Shown in pieces: positions 31,060 through 39,375 of a DNA stretch of 64,000 nt. The position numbers and the translations under genes were made by a program. The notes beneath the pieces are model-generated. The model ran no database searches. It was not told where the DNA came from and worked only from the letters and a program-made list of their open reading frames with translations. This DNA comes from Streptomyces corallincola (GTDB taxonomy: Bacteria > Actinomycetota > Actinomycetes > Streptomycetales > Streptomycetaceae): the NCBI RefSeq assembly GCF_019104725.1, contig NZ_JAHRXF010000018.1, positions 1-64,000 on the forward strand. The letters run 5' to 3'. Each line of letters starts with the position of its first letter. Positions within the stretch are counted from its first letter, which is position 1.

Positions 31060-31277
31060 CGCCCCTCCTCCCCCGGCGGGAGCCCGCGCACACGGGGCGG
31101 TTCGAAGGGGGAGGACACGTTCTCGTTGACGGAGCTGATCAGCGCCTTCAGGTCGATGCGTACGAGGTCCACGTCCGCGATGCGCAGAGTGATGTCGCCG
31201 GTGATGACGACCCCGCCCGCGAGCAGCCGGTCCAGCAGGTCCACGAGCGCGATCTCTCGGCGCTCCACGACGGTCAC
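31056..31277 (-). CDS. gvpS: GvpA/J-like small gas vesicle protein GvpS
   Basis: This 73-residue GvpA-fold protein has 'ALVDLLDRLLAGGVVITGDITLRIADVDLVRIDLKALISSV', matching the amphipathic shell-protein motif. In Streptomyces this third GvpA paralogue is called GvpS. It probably nucleates or caps the vesicle. The GTG at 31277 follows GGAGGAGC and overlaps the gvpL stop by 4 bp (GTGA). The 3' end overlaps the gvpK start. It is too short for naive ORF calling. Confidence 0.93.
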   Translation of the reverse strand: MTVVERREIALVDLLDRLLAGGVVITGDITLRIADVDLVRIDLKALISSVNENVSSPFEPPRVRGLPPGEEGR

Positions 31278-32056
31278 CGCTCCTCCCCCGCGCTCCCGGC
31301 GGGCGCCTCGCCCGCGAACGAGTACGCGGCCCACGGCCCGGTCAGTTCCACGCGCAGGCCCGGCGTCTCGTCCTTGCTCCGGTCCACGAGTTCCACGAAC
31401 GCCTCGGATTGCGAACGGCCCACCAGATAGGCCGCGTTGAGCACGTTGCGGCCCGACTCCCCGGAGAGCCGCGCGTTCTGCGGCGGATGCAGCCGGGCGT
31501 CCTCCGCGAAGTGGGCGAGCCGGTCGTGCAGGACGGTGGCGAACGTCTCGGCGGTGTGCCACCGCTCCTCGCCCCGGTGGGCGCTCTCGCGCCGCCCGCG
31601 CAGATAGTCCCGGCCGCTGGCGGGCCTCGCGGCGACCGGCGCCGCCGCCTCGGCGGGTTCGCGGTCGAGATAGACCTTGACACCCCACTCGACCCGGCCG
31701 TCCAGCCGGTCGAGAAGACGCCGGAAGTCGTCCTCGCGGGCCTCGATCATGGCCCGCACTCCGCTGTCGTCACGGAAGACGGTGGCGAGGCGGAGCGGTA
31801 CGGGGGTGGTGACGCAGGTCAGCGCGTCGATCACACCCTGGTGGGCGCGGGCGGTGGCCGCGAGCCAGTCCAGGTCCTCCAGGTTGCCCCGCAGCGCGCC
31901 CTCGGCGAAGTCGTGCTCCGGGACGGTGCTGACCACCGCGACCAGACCGTGGTGGTGCAGCAGCGCGGCCGGGGCACCCCCGACACCGGCCAACTCGGCC
32001 TGAAGGGGCGCCCCGAGGGGCCGGCTGACGGCGTACACGTAGCGCAGACCGCTCAC
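31274..32056 (-). CDS. gvpL: Gas vesicle protein GvpL/GvpF family
   Basis: The 260-residue GvpF/L protein has 'RYVYAVSRPLG', 'LVAVVSTVPEHDF', 'ATARAHQGVIDALTCVTTPVPLRLATVFRDDSGVRAMIEAREDDFRRLLDRLDGRVEWGVKVYLD' and 'NAAYLVGRSQSEAFVELVDRSKDETPGLRVELTGPWAAYSF'. It is the second GvpF/L paralogue of the operon (with gvpF at 34825-35595). Family members bind GvpA and help assembly. The GTG start overlaps the gvpJ stop by 4 bp, and the stop overlaps gvpS. Confidence 0.94.
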   Translation of the reverse strand: MSGLRYVYAVSRPLGAPLQAELAGVGGAPAALLHHHGLVAVVSTVPEHDFAEGALRGNLEDLDWLAATARAHQGVIDALTCVTTPVPLRLATVFRDDSGVRAMIEAREDDFRRLLDRLDGRVEWGVKVYLDREPAEAAAPVAARPASGRDYLRGRRESAHRGEERWHTAETFATVLHDRLAHFAEDARLHPPQNARLSGESGRNVLNAAYLVGRSQSEAFVELVDRSKDETPGLRVELTGPWAAYSFAGEAPAGSAGEER

Positions 32057-32403
32057 GGGACCTCCTTGCGCGAGCGCGACCGGCCGGGCTCCAGCCCCTG
32101 AAGCTCCTCAAGGCGGGCCAGCCGCTCCCGCAACTCGGTGTTCTCCCGGACGAGTTGGTCCCGGCGGGCACCGGAGGAGAGCGCCGGGTCGGTCTCCCAC
32201 CAGTCGATGCCCATCTCCTTGGCCTTGTCCACCGAGGCGACGATCAACCGGAGCTTGATGGTGAGCAGTTCGATGTCGAGGAGGTTGATCCGGATGTCAC
32301 CGGCGATCACGATGCCCTTGTCGAGCACGCGCTCCAGGATGTCGGCGAGGTTGGCACCCGAGCCCTGCCCGTAGGGCTCGGGGAACCGGGGGGCCGTGGT
32401 CAT
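32053..32403 (-). CDS. gvpJ: Gas vesicle protein GvpJ (GvpA-like)
   Basis: The 116-residue GvpA-family protein has the core 'LADILERVLDKGIVIAGDIRINLLDIELLTIKLRLIVASVDKAKEMGIDWW' and a charged C-terminal coil ('ENTELRERLARLEELQGLEPG'). It is the GvpJ paralogue that forms or initiates the conical ends. The ATG overlaps the gvpZ stop and the stop overlaps the gvpL start by 4 bp each. Confidence 0.94.
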   Translation of the reverse strand: MTTAPRFPEPYGQGSGANLADILERVLDKGIVIAGDIRINLLDIELLTIKLRLIVASVDKAKEMGIDWWETDPALSSGARRDQLVRENTELRERLARLEELQGLEPGRSRSRKEVP

Positions 32404-33545
32404 CGACGACTCCCGCCACCGGCGGGCTCGGGCTCCTCGTCGTACTCCTCCTCGTACTCCGCGGCGTCCTCGTCGTCGTCCTCCGGCTCGCCCTCCTCGT
32501 AGCCGTCCTCACCGGAGTCGCCGTAGTCCTCCTCGTCCTCGTACTCGTCCTCGTCGCCTTCCTCCTCCTCGGCGTCCCCGTCGTCGTAGGCGTCCTCGTA
32601 CTCCTCGTCGTCGGCGTCCTCCGATTCCTCGTCCTCGTACTCCTCGGTGTCCTCCGAGCCCTCCTCCGACTCCTCCTGCTCGGCCTCTTCGTCCGCGACC
32701 GCGTCCTCGTGGCTGCGCACGACCTCGCCGTCCTCGATCTCGCCGCGCCAGCTGTCCTTGGCCTCGCCGCGGAGGCTGATGAAGCGGACGTAGTTCTTCA
32801 GGTCCAGCCGGAGGCGGCGGCCCTGGGCGCGCCAGATGTTGCCGGTCTTCTCGAACAGGCCGCTCGGGTAGTACTCGACGACGAGGAGGACCCGTGTGAG
32901 GTTGTCGCCCAGCGAGTGGAAGGTGACGACGCCCTTGGTGCTGCCCTTGGCGCCCTCGGACGTCCACTGGATGCGCTGGTCGGGGACCTGCGTGGTGGTG
33001 GTCGCCTTCCAACTGCGGCTGGACCAGAACACCTTGGCCTGCCAGTCGGAGTGGGTGTCGTCGGCCCGATTGGCACTCTTGACGCCCTTGGCGAAGGTGC
33101 TGAAGTCCTGGTACTGCGTCCACTGGTCGTAGGCGGTGCGCAGGGGCACCCCCACGTCCACCGACTCGACGATGACGGTGGGCTTGTTGCCGCCGCTCTT
33201 GCCCTTGCCGCCCTTGCCGAGTCCGCCGAAGGCGCTCTTCACCTTGTCCTTGACGCGGCCGGCGCCCAGTTCGAGCGCGGACCGCACCGGGCCCTTGCCC
33301 TCGGCGAGCTTGCGGCCACCGTCGAGAGCCAGTTTGGCCGTGCCGCCGCCTTCCTCCGCCATGCCGGTCAGCTTCTGCGTGGCCTGGCCGAGTTTGCCCC
33401 CCAGCCCTCCCAGCATCCGCTGTGCCTGTGCCGCGAGATAGTCCTGCCCCTCCGCCTTCAGGCGGTCGGCGGCCTCGCTGTGCACGAGCGTGGACAGCGG
33501 GTTGCCCGTGACCTTGCCGTTCTCCTGCGCGGAACTGTCCGTCAT
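32400..33545 (-). CDS. gvpZ: GvpZ: SRPBCC-domain gas vesicle cluster protein with acidic tail
   Basis: The 381-residue protein has an amphipathic/Gly-Lys-rich N-terminus (1-120). A START-like SRPBCC domain follows at about 122-262 ('TVIVESVDVGVPLRTAYDQWTQYQDFSTFAKGVKSANRADDTHSDWQAKVFWSSRSWKA'). The last 100 residues, from about 284, are almost all Glu, Asp, Tyr, Ser and Gly. The acidic block is likely disordered. In Streptomyces gvp operons this gene is named gvpZ; it is absent from haloarchaeal and cyanobacterial clusters. Its role may be packing or hydrophobic-surface handling during assembly, which is inference. It overlaps gvpY by 4 bp. Confidence 0.88.
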   Translation of the reverse strand: MTDSSAQENGKVTGNPLSTLVHSEAADRLKAEGQDYLAAQAQRMLGGLGGKLGQATQKLTGMAEEGGGTAKLALDGGRKLAEGKGPVRSALELGAGRVKDKVKSAFGGLGKGGKGKSGGNKPTVIVESVDVGVPLRTAYDQWTQYQDFSTFAKGVKSANRADDTHSDWQAKVFWSSRSWKATTTTQVPDQRIQWTSEGAKGSTKGVVTFHSLGDNLTRVLLVVEYYPSGLFEKTGNIWRAQGRRLRLDLKNYVRFISLRGEAKDSWRGEIEDGEVVRSHEDAVADEEAEQEESEEGSEDTEEYEDEESEDADDEEYEDAYDDGDAEEEEGDEDEYEDEEDYGDSGEDGYEEGEPEDDDEDAAEYEEEYDEEPEPAGGGSRR

Positions 33546-34543
33546 CGGTCGTCATCACCCTTCGACCGCCGGGAGCGGCCCGCCCGTGAGCCACCGGCTC
33601 CGGCCGCCTTCTTCGCGGCGGTCTTCTTGGCCGGGGCGGCCTTCTTCCGGGCGGGCGCGGTCTTCTTCGCGGGGGCGGACTTCTTCGCCGTCGCGGTCTT
33701 CTTCGCGGGCGCGGACTTCTTGGCCGTCCTGGCCGGTGTGTTCTTGGCGGGCGCGGACTTCTTCGCGGCTGCCTTCTTGGCGGGGGCGGACTTCTTCGCG
33801 GGCGCGCTCTTCCTGGCGGGGGCGGCGCTCTTCTTCGCGGGGGTCCTGTCGGCGGGTGCCTTCTTCGCCGGAGCCCTCCGGGTGGTCTTCCGCCGGGGAG
33901 GCCGCGCGTCCGGCTCCTCCTCCGGTTCCGGCTCCTCGTCCTCCTCGGGTTCCTCTTCCTCCTCCTCGCCCTCCTCGTCGTCCTCGTCCTCGGGCTCCTC
34001 CTCGTCCTCGAACTCCTCGTCCCTGTCCTCGAACTCCCCGTCCTCGGGCTCCTCTTCCTCCTCGCCCGCTTCCTCCTCCTCGTCCTCGAACTCCTCGTCC
34101 TCCTCCGGCTCTTCCTCGTCCTCCTGCGCCTCGTCGTCGAACTCCTCGCCCTCGACGCCGTATTCGTCCTCGTCCTCGTCGTCGGGCGGCCCGTCCTTCC
34201 CGGCGCCCGCGCCGCCGGTGGCCGGCACCCCGGCCAACTGGTCGCGGACCTTGACGGTACGAGAGTGCAGCCGGTCGGCGAGCGCGTTGATCTGGCGCTC
34301 CGCCAGCCCACCGGAGGCGGCCTTGCCGACACCCGTCAGATCGCTGCGCAACTGGTCCCCGATCTCCTTGAACTGGGGGTTGTCACGCAACTGCTGCTGG
34401 AGAAGGTCTCCGATGGCCTTCGGGGTGATGTTCAGTTTCTTGCCCGCCACCGCCGAGCCGACCGCGAGGGCCACCTTCAGCTTCTTTGTGCGTCCGAGCA
34501 GATATCCGGCCCCGATGGCGAGGCCCAGTGCGGTGCGATTCAT
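33542..34543 (-). CDS. gvpY: GvpY: gas vesicle cluster protein with acidic block and histone-H1-like basic tail
   Basis: The 333-residue protein has residues 1-115 as a small helical domain ('ALGLAIGAGYLLGRTKKLKVALAVGSAVAGKKLNITP'). Residues 121-211 are about 80 percent Asp/Glu. Residues 216-333 are repeats of AKKSAPAKK type, resembling histone H1 or HU tails. The juxtaposition makes a polyampholyte that could fold back on itself or bind acidic or basic partners such as GvpZ. It is often misannotated as DNA primase. The ATG at 34543 overlaps the gvpG stop. Function unproven. Confidence 0.88.
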   Translation of the reverse strand: MNRTALGLAIGAGYLLGRTKKLKVALAVGSAVAGKKLNITPKAIGDLLQQQLRDNPQFKEIGDQLRSDLTGVGKAASGGLAERQINALADRLHSRTVKVRDQLAGVPATGGAGAGKDGPPDDEDEDEYGVEGEEFDDEAQEDEEEPEEDEEFEDEEEEAGEEEEEPEDGEFEDRDEEFEDEEEPEDEDDEEGEEEEEEPEEDEEPEPEEEPDARPPRRKTTRRAPAKKAPADRTPAKKSAAPARKSAPAKKSAPAKKAAAKKSAPAKNTPARTAKKSAPAKKTATAKKSAPAKKTAPARKKAAPAKKTAAKKAAGAGGSRAGRSRRSKGDDDR

Positions 34544-34806
34544 GGTGATGCCGTCCCGTCGCCGGTCGTGTGGGTCGAACGCATGGCGGTCTCCAGCCGG
34601 TCGAGCAGTTCGTCCTCCGCACGGTCGAACTCCTCCTCGGTGATCTCGCCCGCCTCCAACCGTCTCTCCAGTGCCCCGAGTTCGGCCCGCACGGTGGCGG
34701 GGTCGTAATAGACGCGCTCCGCCTCGTGGAGCACCTGACCGAGCACCCAGGCACCGCCGCGCACCGGCGCGAACGGCAGCAGCAGCACCTCGCCGATCAG
34801 TCCCAT
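34540..34806 (-). CDS. gvpG: Gas vesicle protein GvpG
   Basis: The 88-residue GvpG has MGLIGEVLLLPFAPVRGG, then 'VLGQVLHEAERVYYDPATVRAELGALERRLEAGEITEEEFDRAEDELLDRLE', the standard GvpG signature with its C-terminal coiled coil. It is a minor assembly protein. It starts 18 bp after gvpF ends and overlaps gvpY by 4 bp (ATGA). Confidence 0.95.
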   Translation of the reverse strand: MGLIGEVLLLPFAPVRGGAWVLGQVLHEAERVYYDPATVRAELGALERRLEAGEITEEEFDRAEDELLDRLETAMRSTHTTGDGTASP

Positions 34807-34824
34807 GTCGTTCTCCTCTCGCCG

Positions 34825-35595
34825 CTACGGCGTCCCCGTGTCGGCGCGGGCCGTGCTGCCCGCGGGCTCCGCCGGGCCGGGCTCCACGAAGCTGTACGGC
34901 GGGAGCGGGCCGTGCACGCTCACGTCGAGGTGCGGGTGGGTCTCGCGGGCCCGCTCGACCAGGGCGACGAAGTGCTCGGCCTCGTCGCGGGCGACCAGGA
35001 ACGACACGTTGAGCAGCCACCCGGTGGACTCGGGGCCGACCCCGACCGCTGCCGCACCCGGCTCCAGCAGCCCGCGCAGCTCCAGCGCGTCCTCGGCCTC
35101 CTTGGCCTTGACCGCACCGGCGACGAGCTCGCCGAGCCGGATCTTGTCCGGGTAACTCCCGCCGCCCGCCTGCCGGTTTGCCTCGGCCAGCGCGCGGAGG
35201 TCTCCGCGCTCGGCCATCACGCGGTGCAGGACGGCCTCTTCGATGTGGCTCGCCTTGACGTTGTACTCGACCTTGCCGTCCAGCTCGGCCAGCCGTTCCG
35301 CGTAGTGTGCGGCGCGCTCGTCGAGGACGTGAGTGACGGCCGCGTCGTCGGGGGCGACGTTGCCGAACCGCATCGGCAGCACACAGCCGCCCGCGCCGGT
35401 CTCGGCCAGGACGTTCTGGTGGGCGAGCAGGTCACGGCGCTTGGGCCGCAGGCCCTCCGGGGCGTCGCTGACCACGGCGGTCAGCTCGCCGGACGTCAGC
35501 AGGCGTACCGGCCGCGGCGGCTCACCGACCCCGGACATGCCCTCGGGGAGCGCCGGATGCGAGCGGGAGGTGATCCCGTAGACGTACGTGCTCAC
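34825..35595 (-). CDS. gvpF: Gas vesicle protein GvpF
   Basis: The 256-residue GvpF/L-family protein has '[15 protein letters not shown]', '[47 protein letters not shown]', '[26 protein letters not shown]' and '[42 protein letters not shown]'. GvpF interacts with GvpA and localises to the gas-facing side in cyanobacteria. The GTG start (35595) overlaps the gvpA stop by 4 bp. The frame stays open further upstream only by chance. Confidence 0.95.
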   Translation of the reverse strand: MSTYVYGITSRSHPALPEGMSGVGEPPRPVRLLTSGELTAVVSDAPEGLRPKRRDLLAHQNVLAETGAGGCVLPMRFGNVAPDDAAVTHVLDERAAHYAERLAELDGKVEYNVKASHIEEAVLHRVMAERGDLRALAEANRQAGGGSYPDKIRLGELVAGAVKAKEAEDALELRGLLEPGAAAVGVGPESTGWLLNVSFLVARDEAEHFVALVERARETHPHLDVSVHGPLPPYSFVEPGPAEPAGSTARADTGTP

Positions 35596-36035
35596 TGTTC
35601 CGGCTCCTTCCTGCGGCGCGTGGCGGTCTTGCGGGCGCGCGGCCGGGTTTCCCGCTCGCCGTCGCGCTCGCCGTCCTCGTCGCCGCGGGCCTGCTGGAAC
35701 GCGTCGGAGATGGTCTCCGCCGCGCCGGACAGGGCGCCCTTGGTCTTGCCGTGCGCGCCGGACTCGGTCATCTTGCCGACGATGTCGGGCAGGCCGGGGT
35801 CCTTGTGCGGGCCGGATTCCAGGTCGAGGCGGTTGCACGCCTCGGCGAAGCGCAGATAGGTATCGACGCTGGCCACCACGACCCGGACGTCGATCTTCAG
35901 GATCTCGATACCGACCAGGGACACCCGTATGAACGCGTCGATGACGAGTCCCCTGTCGAGTATGAGCTCCAGAACGTCGTAGAGACTGCCTCCGCCGCCT
36001 CCGCCGCCGCTCTGCTGTGCCGGGACTACGGTCAT
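35592..36035 (-). CDS. gvpA: Gas vesicle major shell protein GvpA (long actinobacterial form)
   Basis: The 147-residue GvpA-family protein has its shell core at about residues 17-72 ('[55 protein letters not shown]'). It is preceded by a polyglycine run and followed by a charged, probably unstructured tail of 75 residues ending in a basic [13 protein letters not shown]. Canonical GvpA is about 70 residues, so half of this protein is extra. It may make lower-buoyancy or modified vesicles, or act in other assemblies. The ATG follows AGAGG. It is 97 bp after gvpO. Confidence 0.95.
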   Translation of the reverse strand: MTVVPAQQSGGGGGGGSLYDVLELILDRGLVIDAFIRVSLVGIEILKIDVRVVVASVDTYLRFAEACNRLDLESGPHKDPGLPDIVGKMTESGAHGKTKGALSGAAETISDAFQQARGDEDGERDGERETRPRARKTATRRRKEPEQ

Positions 36036-36132
36036 GCCGGACGTTCCTCTCGTGCGGGGTCGGACGGTTCGGTTGTGCGGGCGGGTGCCGGTACGGGGCG
36101 GGGACCGGGGGTGGAGCCGGGGGGTCCGGGGT

Positions 36133-36597
36133 TCAGCGACCGCCGGGGCCGCGTGTGTCGGCCCGGCCCCGTTCGTAGCGGCGGACCCGCCGGTAGCCGG
36201 TGAGCTGTCCGTCGGCGTCGAGCGCCACCTCGTAGCTCGCCATCAGGCTCATCGTGTCGGGCACCCGCTCCAGCTCCATGACCTCCACCTCCAGCGCCCA
36301 GCCGTCGCCGGTCTGCTCGAAGGAGGACACCGACTCCGGTCGCATGCCGGTGAGTTCGGCGAGCTGGGCGCGGGCGTCGCGCAGGATCTCCGTCGGCTTG
36401 GGACGGGCGGTCCGGCGCTTGGGCCGGGGGCGGGCGGGCTCGCGGTGCCCGGTGTCACGGCTCTCGGAACCGTCACGTCGGGCGCCCGTGCCGCGTCCGC
36501 CCCGAGGGCTGTCACGCGGACTGTCGCGCCGACCGGCCGGTGGTTTCTCGGGCTCCCGCGAACGCTGCGACTGCGATATATCTCGTATGTTCGACAT
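36133..36597 (-). CDS. gvpO: Gas vesicle protein GvpO
   Basis: The 154-residue GvpO is the first gene of the operon. The conserved C-terminal half ('[78 protein letters not shown]') follows an Arg/Pro-rich disordered N-terminus. The ATG at 36597 (MSNIRDISQ) with GGAGAGG 9 bp upstream was preferred to the earlier ATG at 36639. Its role in assembly is unknown; it occurs in actinobacterial and haloarchaeal clusters. The operon promoter must lie between 36598 and the transketolase terminator. Confidence 0.93.
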   Translation of the reverse strand: MSNIRDISQSQRSREPEKPPAGRRDSPRDSPRGGRGTGARRDGSESRDTGHREPARPRPKRRTARPKPTEILRDARAQLAELTGMRPESVSSFEQTGDGWALEVEVMELERVPDTMSLMASYEVALDADGQLTGYRRVRRYERGRADTRGPGGR

Positions 36598-36695
36598 GTC
36601 CCACCTCTCCGTGCGGGTGGCCAGGTGACCTGAGGCCAAACCTCCGGATGTGCCGTGTCGGGGGACGGCGGAGGGGGCGTACGACGGCGCGAACG

Positions 36696-36739
36696 GAAAG
36701 GGCCCCGGCGCGACCGGCCGATGCCGGTGCCCGAGGCCC
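36696..36739 (-). terminator. Terminator downstream of transketolase
   Basis: On the minus strand GGGCCTCGG (36739-36731) pairs with CCGGGGCCC (36708-36700), 9 bp with one G-U. CTTTCC follows. It sits 60 bp after the transketolase stop and upstream of the gvp operon, insulating one from the other. Confidence 0.6.
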
Positions 36740-36799
36740 CAGGACGTGTCTTCGGACCCCCTCCGCCGCGCGGGCGGAGCGGGGTGCCGCGTGCCGTCC

Positions 36800-38647
36800 T
36801 CAGCGCACGACCGCCTCCTCCACCAGCAGCTTCGCCGCCGTGGCGATGCCTATGGCGTCGATACCGGCCGCGTGCAGCTGCTCGTCGGGGGCGGCGGAGC
36901 CGGGCATGGTGCGGACGGCGAGCCGGACCAGGCGCGGCACCGGGCGGCCGTCGCCGAACGCCTCCGCGACGGCGTCCCCGAGGCCGCCCTCGGAGTGGTG
37001 GTCCTCGACGGTGATCAGGCAGCCGGTCTCCTCGGCGGCCCGGTGCAGCGTCGCGGTGTCCACGGGCTTCACCGAGTACAGGTCGATGACCCGTACGTCG
37101 ATGCCGTCCAGGGCGAGCCGGTCGGCGGCGGCCAGCGCCTCGTGCACGGTGACCCCGGCGGCGACGACCGTCAGCCGGTCCCGGTCGCCGGAGCGCAGCA
37201 CCTTGCTGCCGCCGACGGGGAACTCCTCGTCGGGGCCGTAGACGACGGGGGTGTCGCCGCGCGAGGTGCGCAGATAGCGGATGCCGTCGAGGTCGCCCAT
37301 CTCCACGACCAGCCGGGCGGTCTGGTTGGCGTCGCACGGATAGAGCACGGTGGAGCCGTGCACGGACCGGAACATCGCCAGGTCCTCCAGGCCCATCTGC
37401 GAGGGGCCGTCCTGCCCGATGGCGGTGCCCGCGTGCGAACCGACGAGGTTGATGCCGCTGCCGCTGACGGCGGCCATCCGCACGAAATCGTGGGCGCGGG
37501 TGAGGAACGCGGCGAAGGACACCGCGAACGGCACCCGGCCGCGCGCGGCCATCCCGACGGCACAGGCGACGAGCTGCTGTTCCGCGATGTAGCACTCGAA
37601 GTACCGGTCCGGATGCTCCTCGGCGAACATCTCGGTACGGGTGGAGTCCCCGACCTCGCCGTCCAGCGCCACGACGTCGCCGCGTGCGGTGCCGAGCGCG
37701 GCGAGCGCCTTGCCGAAGGCGTCCCGCGTGGCGACCTCCTCGCCGGTGTCCCAGCGGGGCAGGTGCAGCGCCTCGGCGGTCGCGGAGTGCGGTACGGCGG
37801 TGGCGGGCGGCTCGTGCACGCTGACGCGGGCGTCGCCGGGGCCGCCGAGTTCGGCGATGGCCTCGTCCGCCCTGGGCAGCGGTTTGCCGTGCATGCCCTC
37901 ACGGTCCTCGACGGCGGCGACGCCCTTCCCCTTGAGGGTGCGGGCGATGACGGCGGTGGGGCGGCCGGTGGTGGCGGTGGCCTCCGCCAGGGCGCGGTCG
38001 ATGGCGTCCACGTCGTGGCCGTCGATCTGTACGGTGTGCCAGCCGAAGGCGGCGAAGCGGCGGGCGTAGGCGTCCAGGTCGTGACCGTGCCGAGTGGGAC
38101 CGCGCTGACCGAGCCGGTTCACGTCCACCAGCGTGGTCAGGTTGTCCAGCTTCTCGTACCCGGCCTGCTCGGCCGCCTCCCACACCGAGCCCTCCGCCAT
38201 CTCGCTGTCCCCACACAGCACCCACACCCGCGCGTCTCCCCGGTCCAGCCGCTTCGCGGCCAGCGCCAGGCCCACCCCGACGGGCAGCCCCTGGCCGAGC
38301 GACCCGGTGGCGGTGTCCACCCAGGGAAGCCGACGCGGTGTGGGGTGCCCCTCCAGACGGCTCCCCAGCCTGCGGAACGTGAGCAGTTCGGCGTCCTCGA
38401 CGGCCCCCGCCGCCTTGTACGCGGAGTACAGCAGGGGCGAGGCGTGCCCCTTGGACAGCACGAACCGGTCGTTGGCCGGGTGGTCCGGCCGCTCGAAGTC
38501 GTACCGCAGATGGTTGGCGAACAGGACCGCCACGAGGTCGGCGGCCGACATCGAGGACGTGGGATGCCCCGATCCCGCGGCATCGGCGGCCCGCACACTG
38601 TCCACGCGCAGCTGTCGTCCGAGTTCCACGAGCTGGTCGGTGTTCAT
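36800..38647 (-). CDS. tkt: Transketolase (human-like, TPP-dependent)
   Basis: The 615-residue protein combines TPP and PYR domains in one chain: 'RQLRVDSVRAADAAGSGHPTSSMSAADLVAVLF', 'VLSKGHASPLLYSAY', 'LGQGLPVGVGLALAAK', 'CGDSEMAEGSVWEAAEQAGYEKLDNLTTLVDVN', 'YFECYIAEQQLVACAVGMA' (the catalytic glutamate) and 'SHAGTAIGQDGPSQMGLEDLAMFRS'. It is the shorter type that resembles mammalian transketolase rather than the 690-residue bacterial TktA. It moves two-carbon units between sugar phosphates in the pentose-phosphate pathway. A similar gene lies beside the gvp cluster in S. coelicolor (from memory), so the linkage looks conserved. Confidence 0.92.
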   Translation of the reverse strand: MNTDQLVELGRQLRVDSVRAADAAGSGHPTSSMSAADLVAVLFANHLRYDFERPDHPANDRFVLSKGHASPLLYSAYKAAGAVEDAELLTFRRLGSRLEGHPTPRRLPWVDTATGSLGQGLPVGVGLALAAKRLDRGDARVWVLCGDSEMAEGSVWEAAEQAGYEKLDNLTTLVDVNRLGQRGPTRHGHDLDAYARRFAAFGWHTVQIDGHDVDAIDRALAEATATTGRPTAVIARTLKGKGVAAVEDREGMHGKPLPRADEAIAELGGPGDARVSVHEPPATAVPHSATAEALHLPRWDTGEEVATRDAFGKALAALGTARGDVVALDGEVGDSTRTEMFAEEHPDRYFECYIAEQQLVACAVGMAARGRVPFAVSFAAFLTRAHDFVRMAAVSGSGINLVGSHAGTAIGQDGPSQMGLEDLAMFRSVHGSTVLYPCDANQTARLVVEMGDLDGIRYLRTSRGDTPVVYGPDEEFPVGGSKVLRSGDRDRLTVVAAGVTVHEALAAADRLALDGIDVRVIDLYSVKPVDTATLHRAAEETGCLITVEDHHSEGGLGDAVAEAFGDGRPVPRLVRLAVRTMPGSAAPDEQLHAAGIDAIGIATAAKLLVEEAVVR

Positions 38648-38994
38648 GGGTCTCCTTCGTTGGGGGGAGCCGGTCCGGGTCCGGGCGCCCGTGCTCGCCC
38701 GCGTGCGCCGCCGCGCGTACGGTCACCGGAGCGGCAGCACGCCCCGCACGGCGAGGCATTCCGCGTAACCAGGCGGATGCCACCCAAACGCGGACCGGCG
38801 GGCGCGGTGGGTCACGGTGGGCGCGGGTTCGCCGGGAGGGCGGGCAGACCGGGCGCGGGCCGGGACGACCAGCGATGCCGCGTGCGGTGCCCGGCCGTGC
38901 GCGCCGGGACGGGCTGTACCGAGGCCGTCCGGGAGCCGCACCGGGCACATGGGTGCCCTGTGCGGGCGCGGCGACCCCAACTAGGCTCGCCCGC
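38648..38994. other. Intergenic region with an imperfect inverted repeat
   Basis: No gene is supported. GGCATTCCGC (38755-38764) and GCGGATGCC (38773-38781) form an imperfect inverted repeat with an 8-bp spacer, upstream of both divergent genes. It is a possible regulator site or hairpin. Confidence 0.4.
38982..38987 (+). promoter_or_regulatory. Leaderless -10 element of the VOC-family gene
   Basis: TAGGCT ends 7 nt before the ATG at 38995, and no ribosome binding site is present. This is the leaderless pattern. Confidence 0.55.
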
Positions 38995-39360
38995 ATGGAG
39001 ATTCTGGGCACCTCGCTGCGCGTCTGCGTCACGGACCTCGACACCGCCGTCCCGTTCTACGAGCGTCTCGCGGGCGCCGCTGCGCTGCGTTTCGAGCGCG
39101 GGGGCGTGACGGTCGCCGCGATTGGGCCGTTCCTTCTGATGAGCGGGCCGCCGGAGGAGCTGGAGCTGCTGCGGAAGGTGACGGCGACCGTCGCGGTGAA
39201 GGACGTGGACGAGGCGCACCGGCTGCTGACCGAGCTGGGCGGGCACATCCTGGCGGGCCCGGTGCCGTCGCCGGTGGGCCGTACGCTGCTGGCCATGCAC
39301 CCGGACGGTTCGATCTACGAGTACGTCGATCACCTCGGCACCGGCGGCCAAGTGGCCTGA
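38995..39360 (+). CDS. VOC family (glyoxalase/bleomycin-resistance fold) protein
   Basis: The 121-residue protein has the paired beta-alpha-beta-beta-beta modules of the vicinal oxygen chelate fold: 'GTSLRVCVTDLDTAVPFYERLAG', 'FLLMSGPPEELELLRKVTATVAVKDVDEAHRLLTELGGHILAGPVPSPVGRTLLAMHPDGSIYEYVDH'. The C-terminal 'EYVDH' retains a likely metal glutamate. The function cannot be told from sequence: it may be a lyase, dioxygenase or resistance protein. The start at 38995 fits the leaderless promoter and the family N-terminus. The GNAT gene downstream is convergent. Confidence 0.85.
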   Translation: MEILGTSLRVCVTDLDTAVPFYERLAGAAALRFERGGVTVAAIGPFLLMSGPPEELELLRKVTATVAVKDVDEAHRLLTELGGHILAGPVPSPVGRTLLAMHPDGSIYEYVDHLGTGGQVA

Positions 39361-39375
39361 AAGCGACGGGCGTTG

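Noticed and set aside
33542-34543. DNA primase annotation for gvpY
   Set aside because: There is no zinc-finger or TOPRIM motif; the call arises from low-complexity similarity.
32396-34643. Serine- or proline-rich open frames opposite gvpY/gvpZ
   Set aside because: They are the complement of the acidic and lysine repeats and would encode poly-Ser or poly-Arg chains.
36650-39109. 819-codon plus-strand open frame across transketolase
   Set aside because: It is a shadow of the transketolase gene, which has complete motifs.
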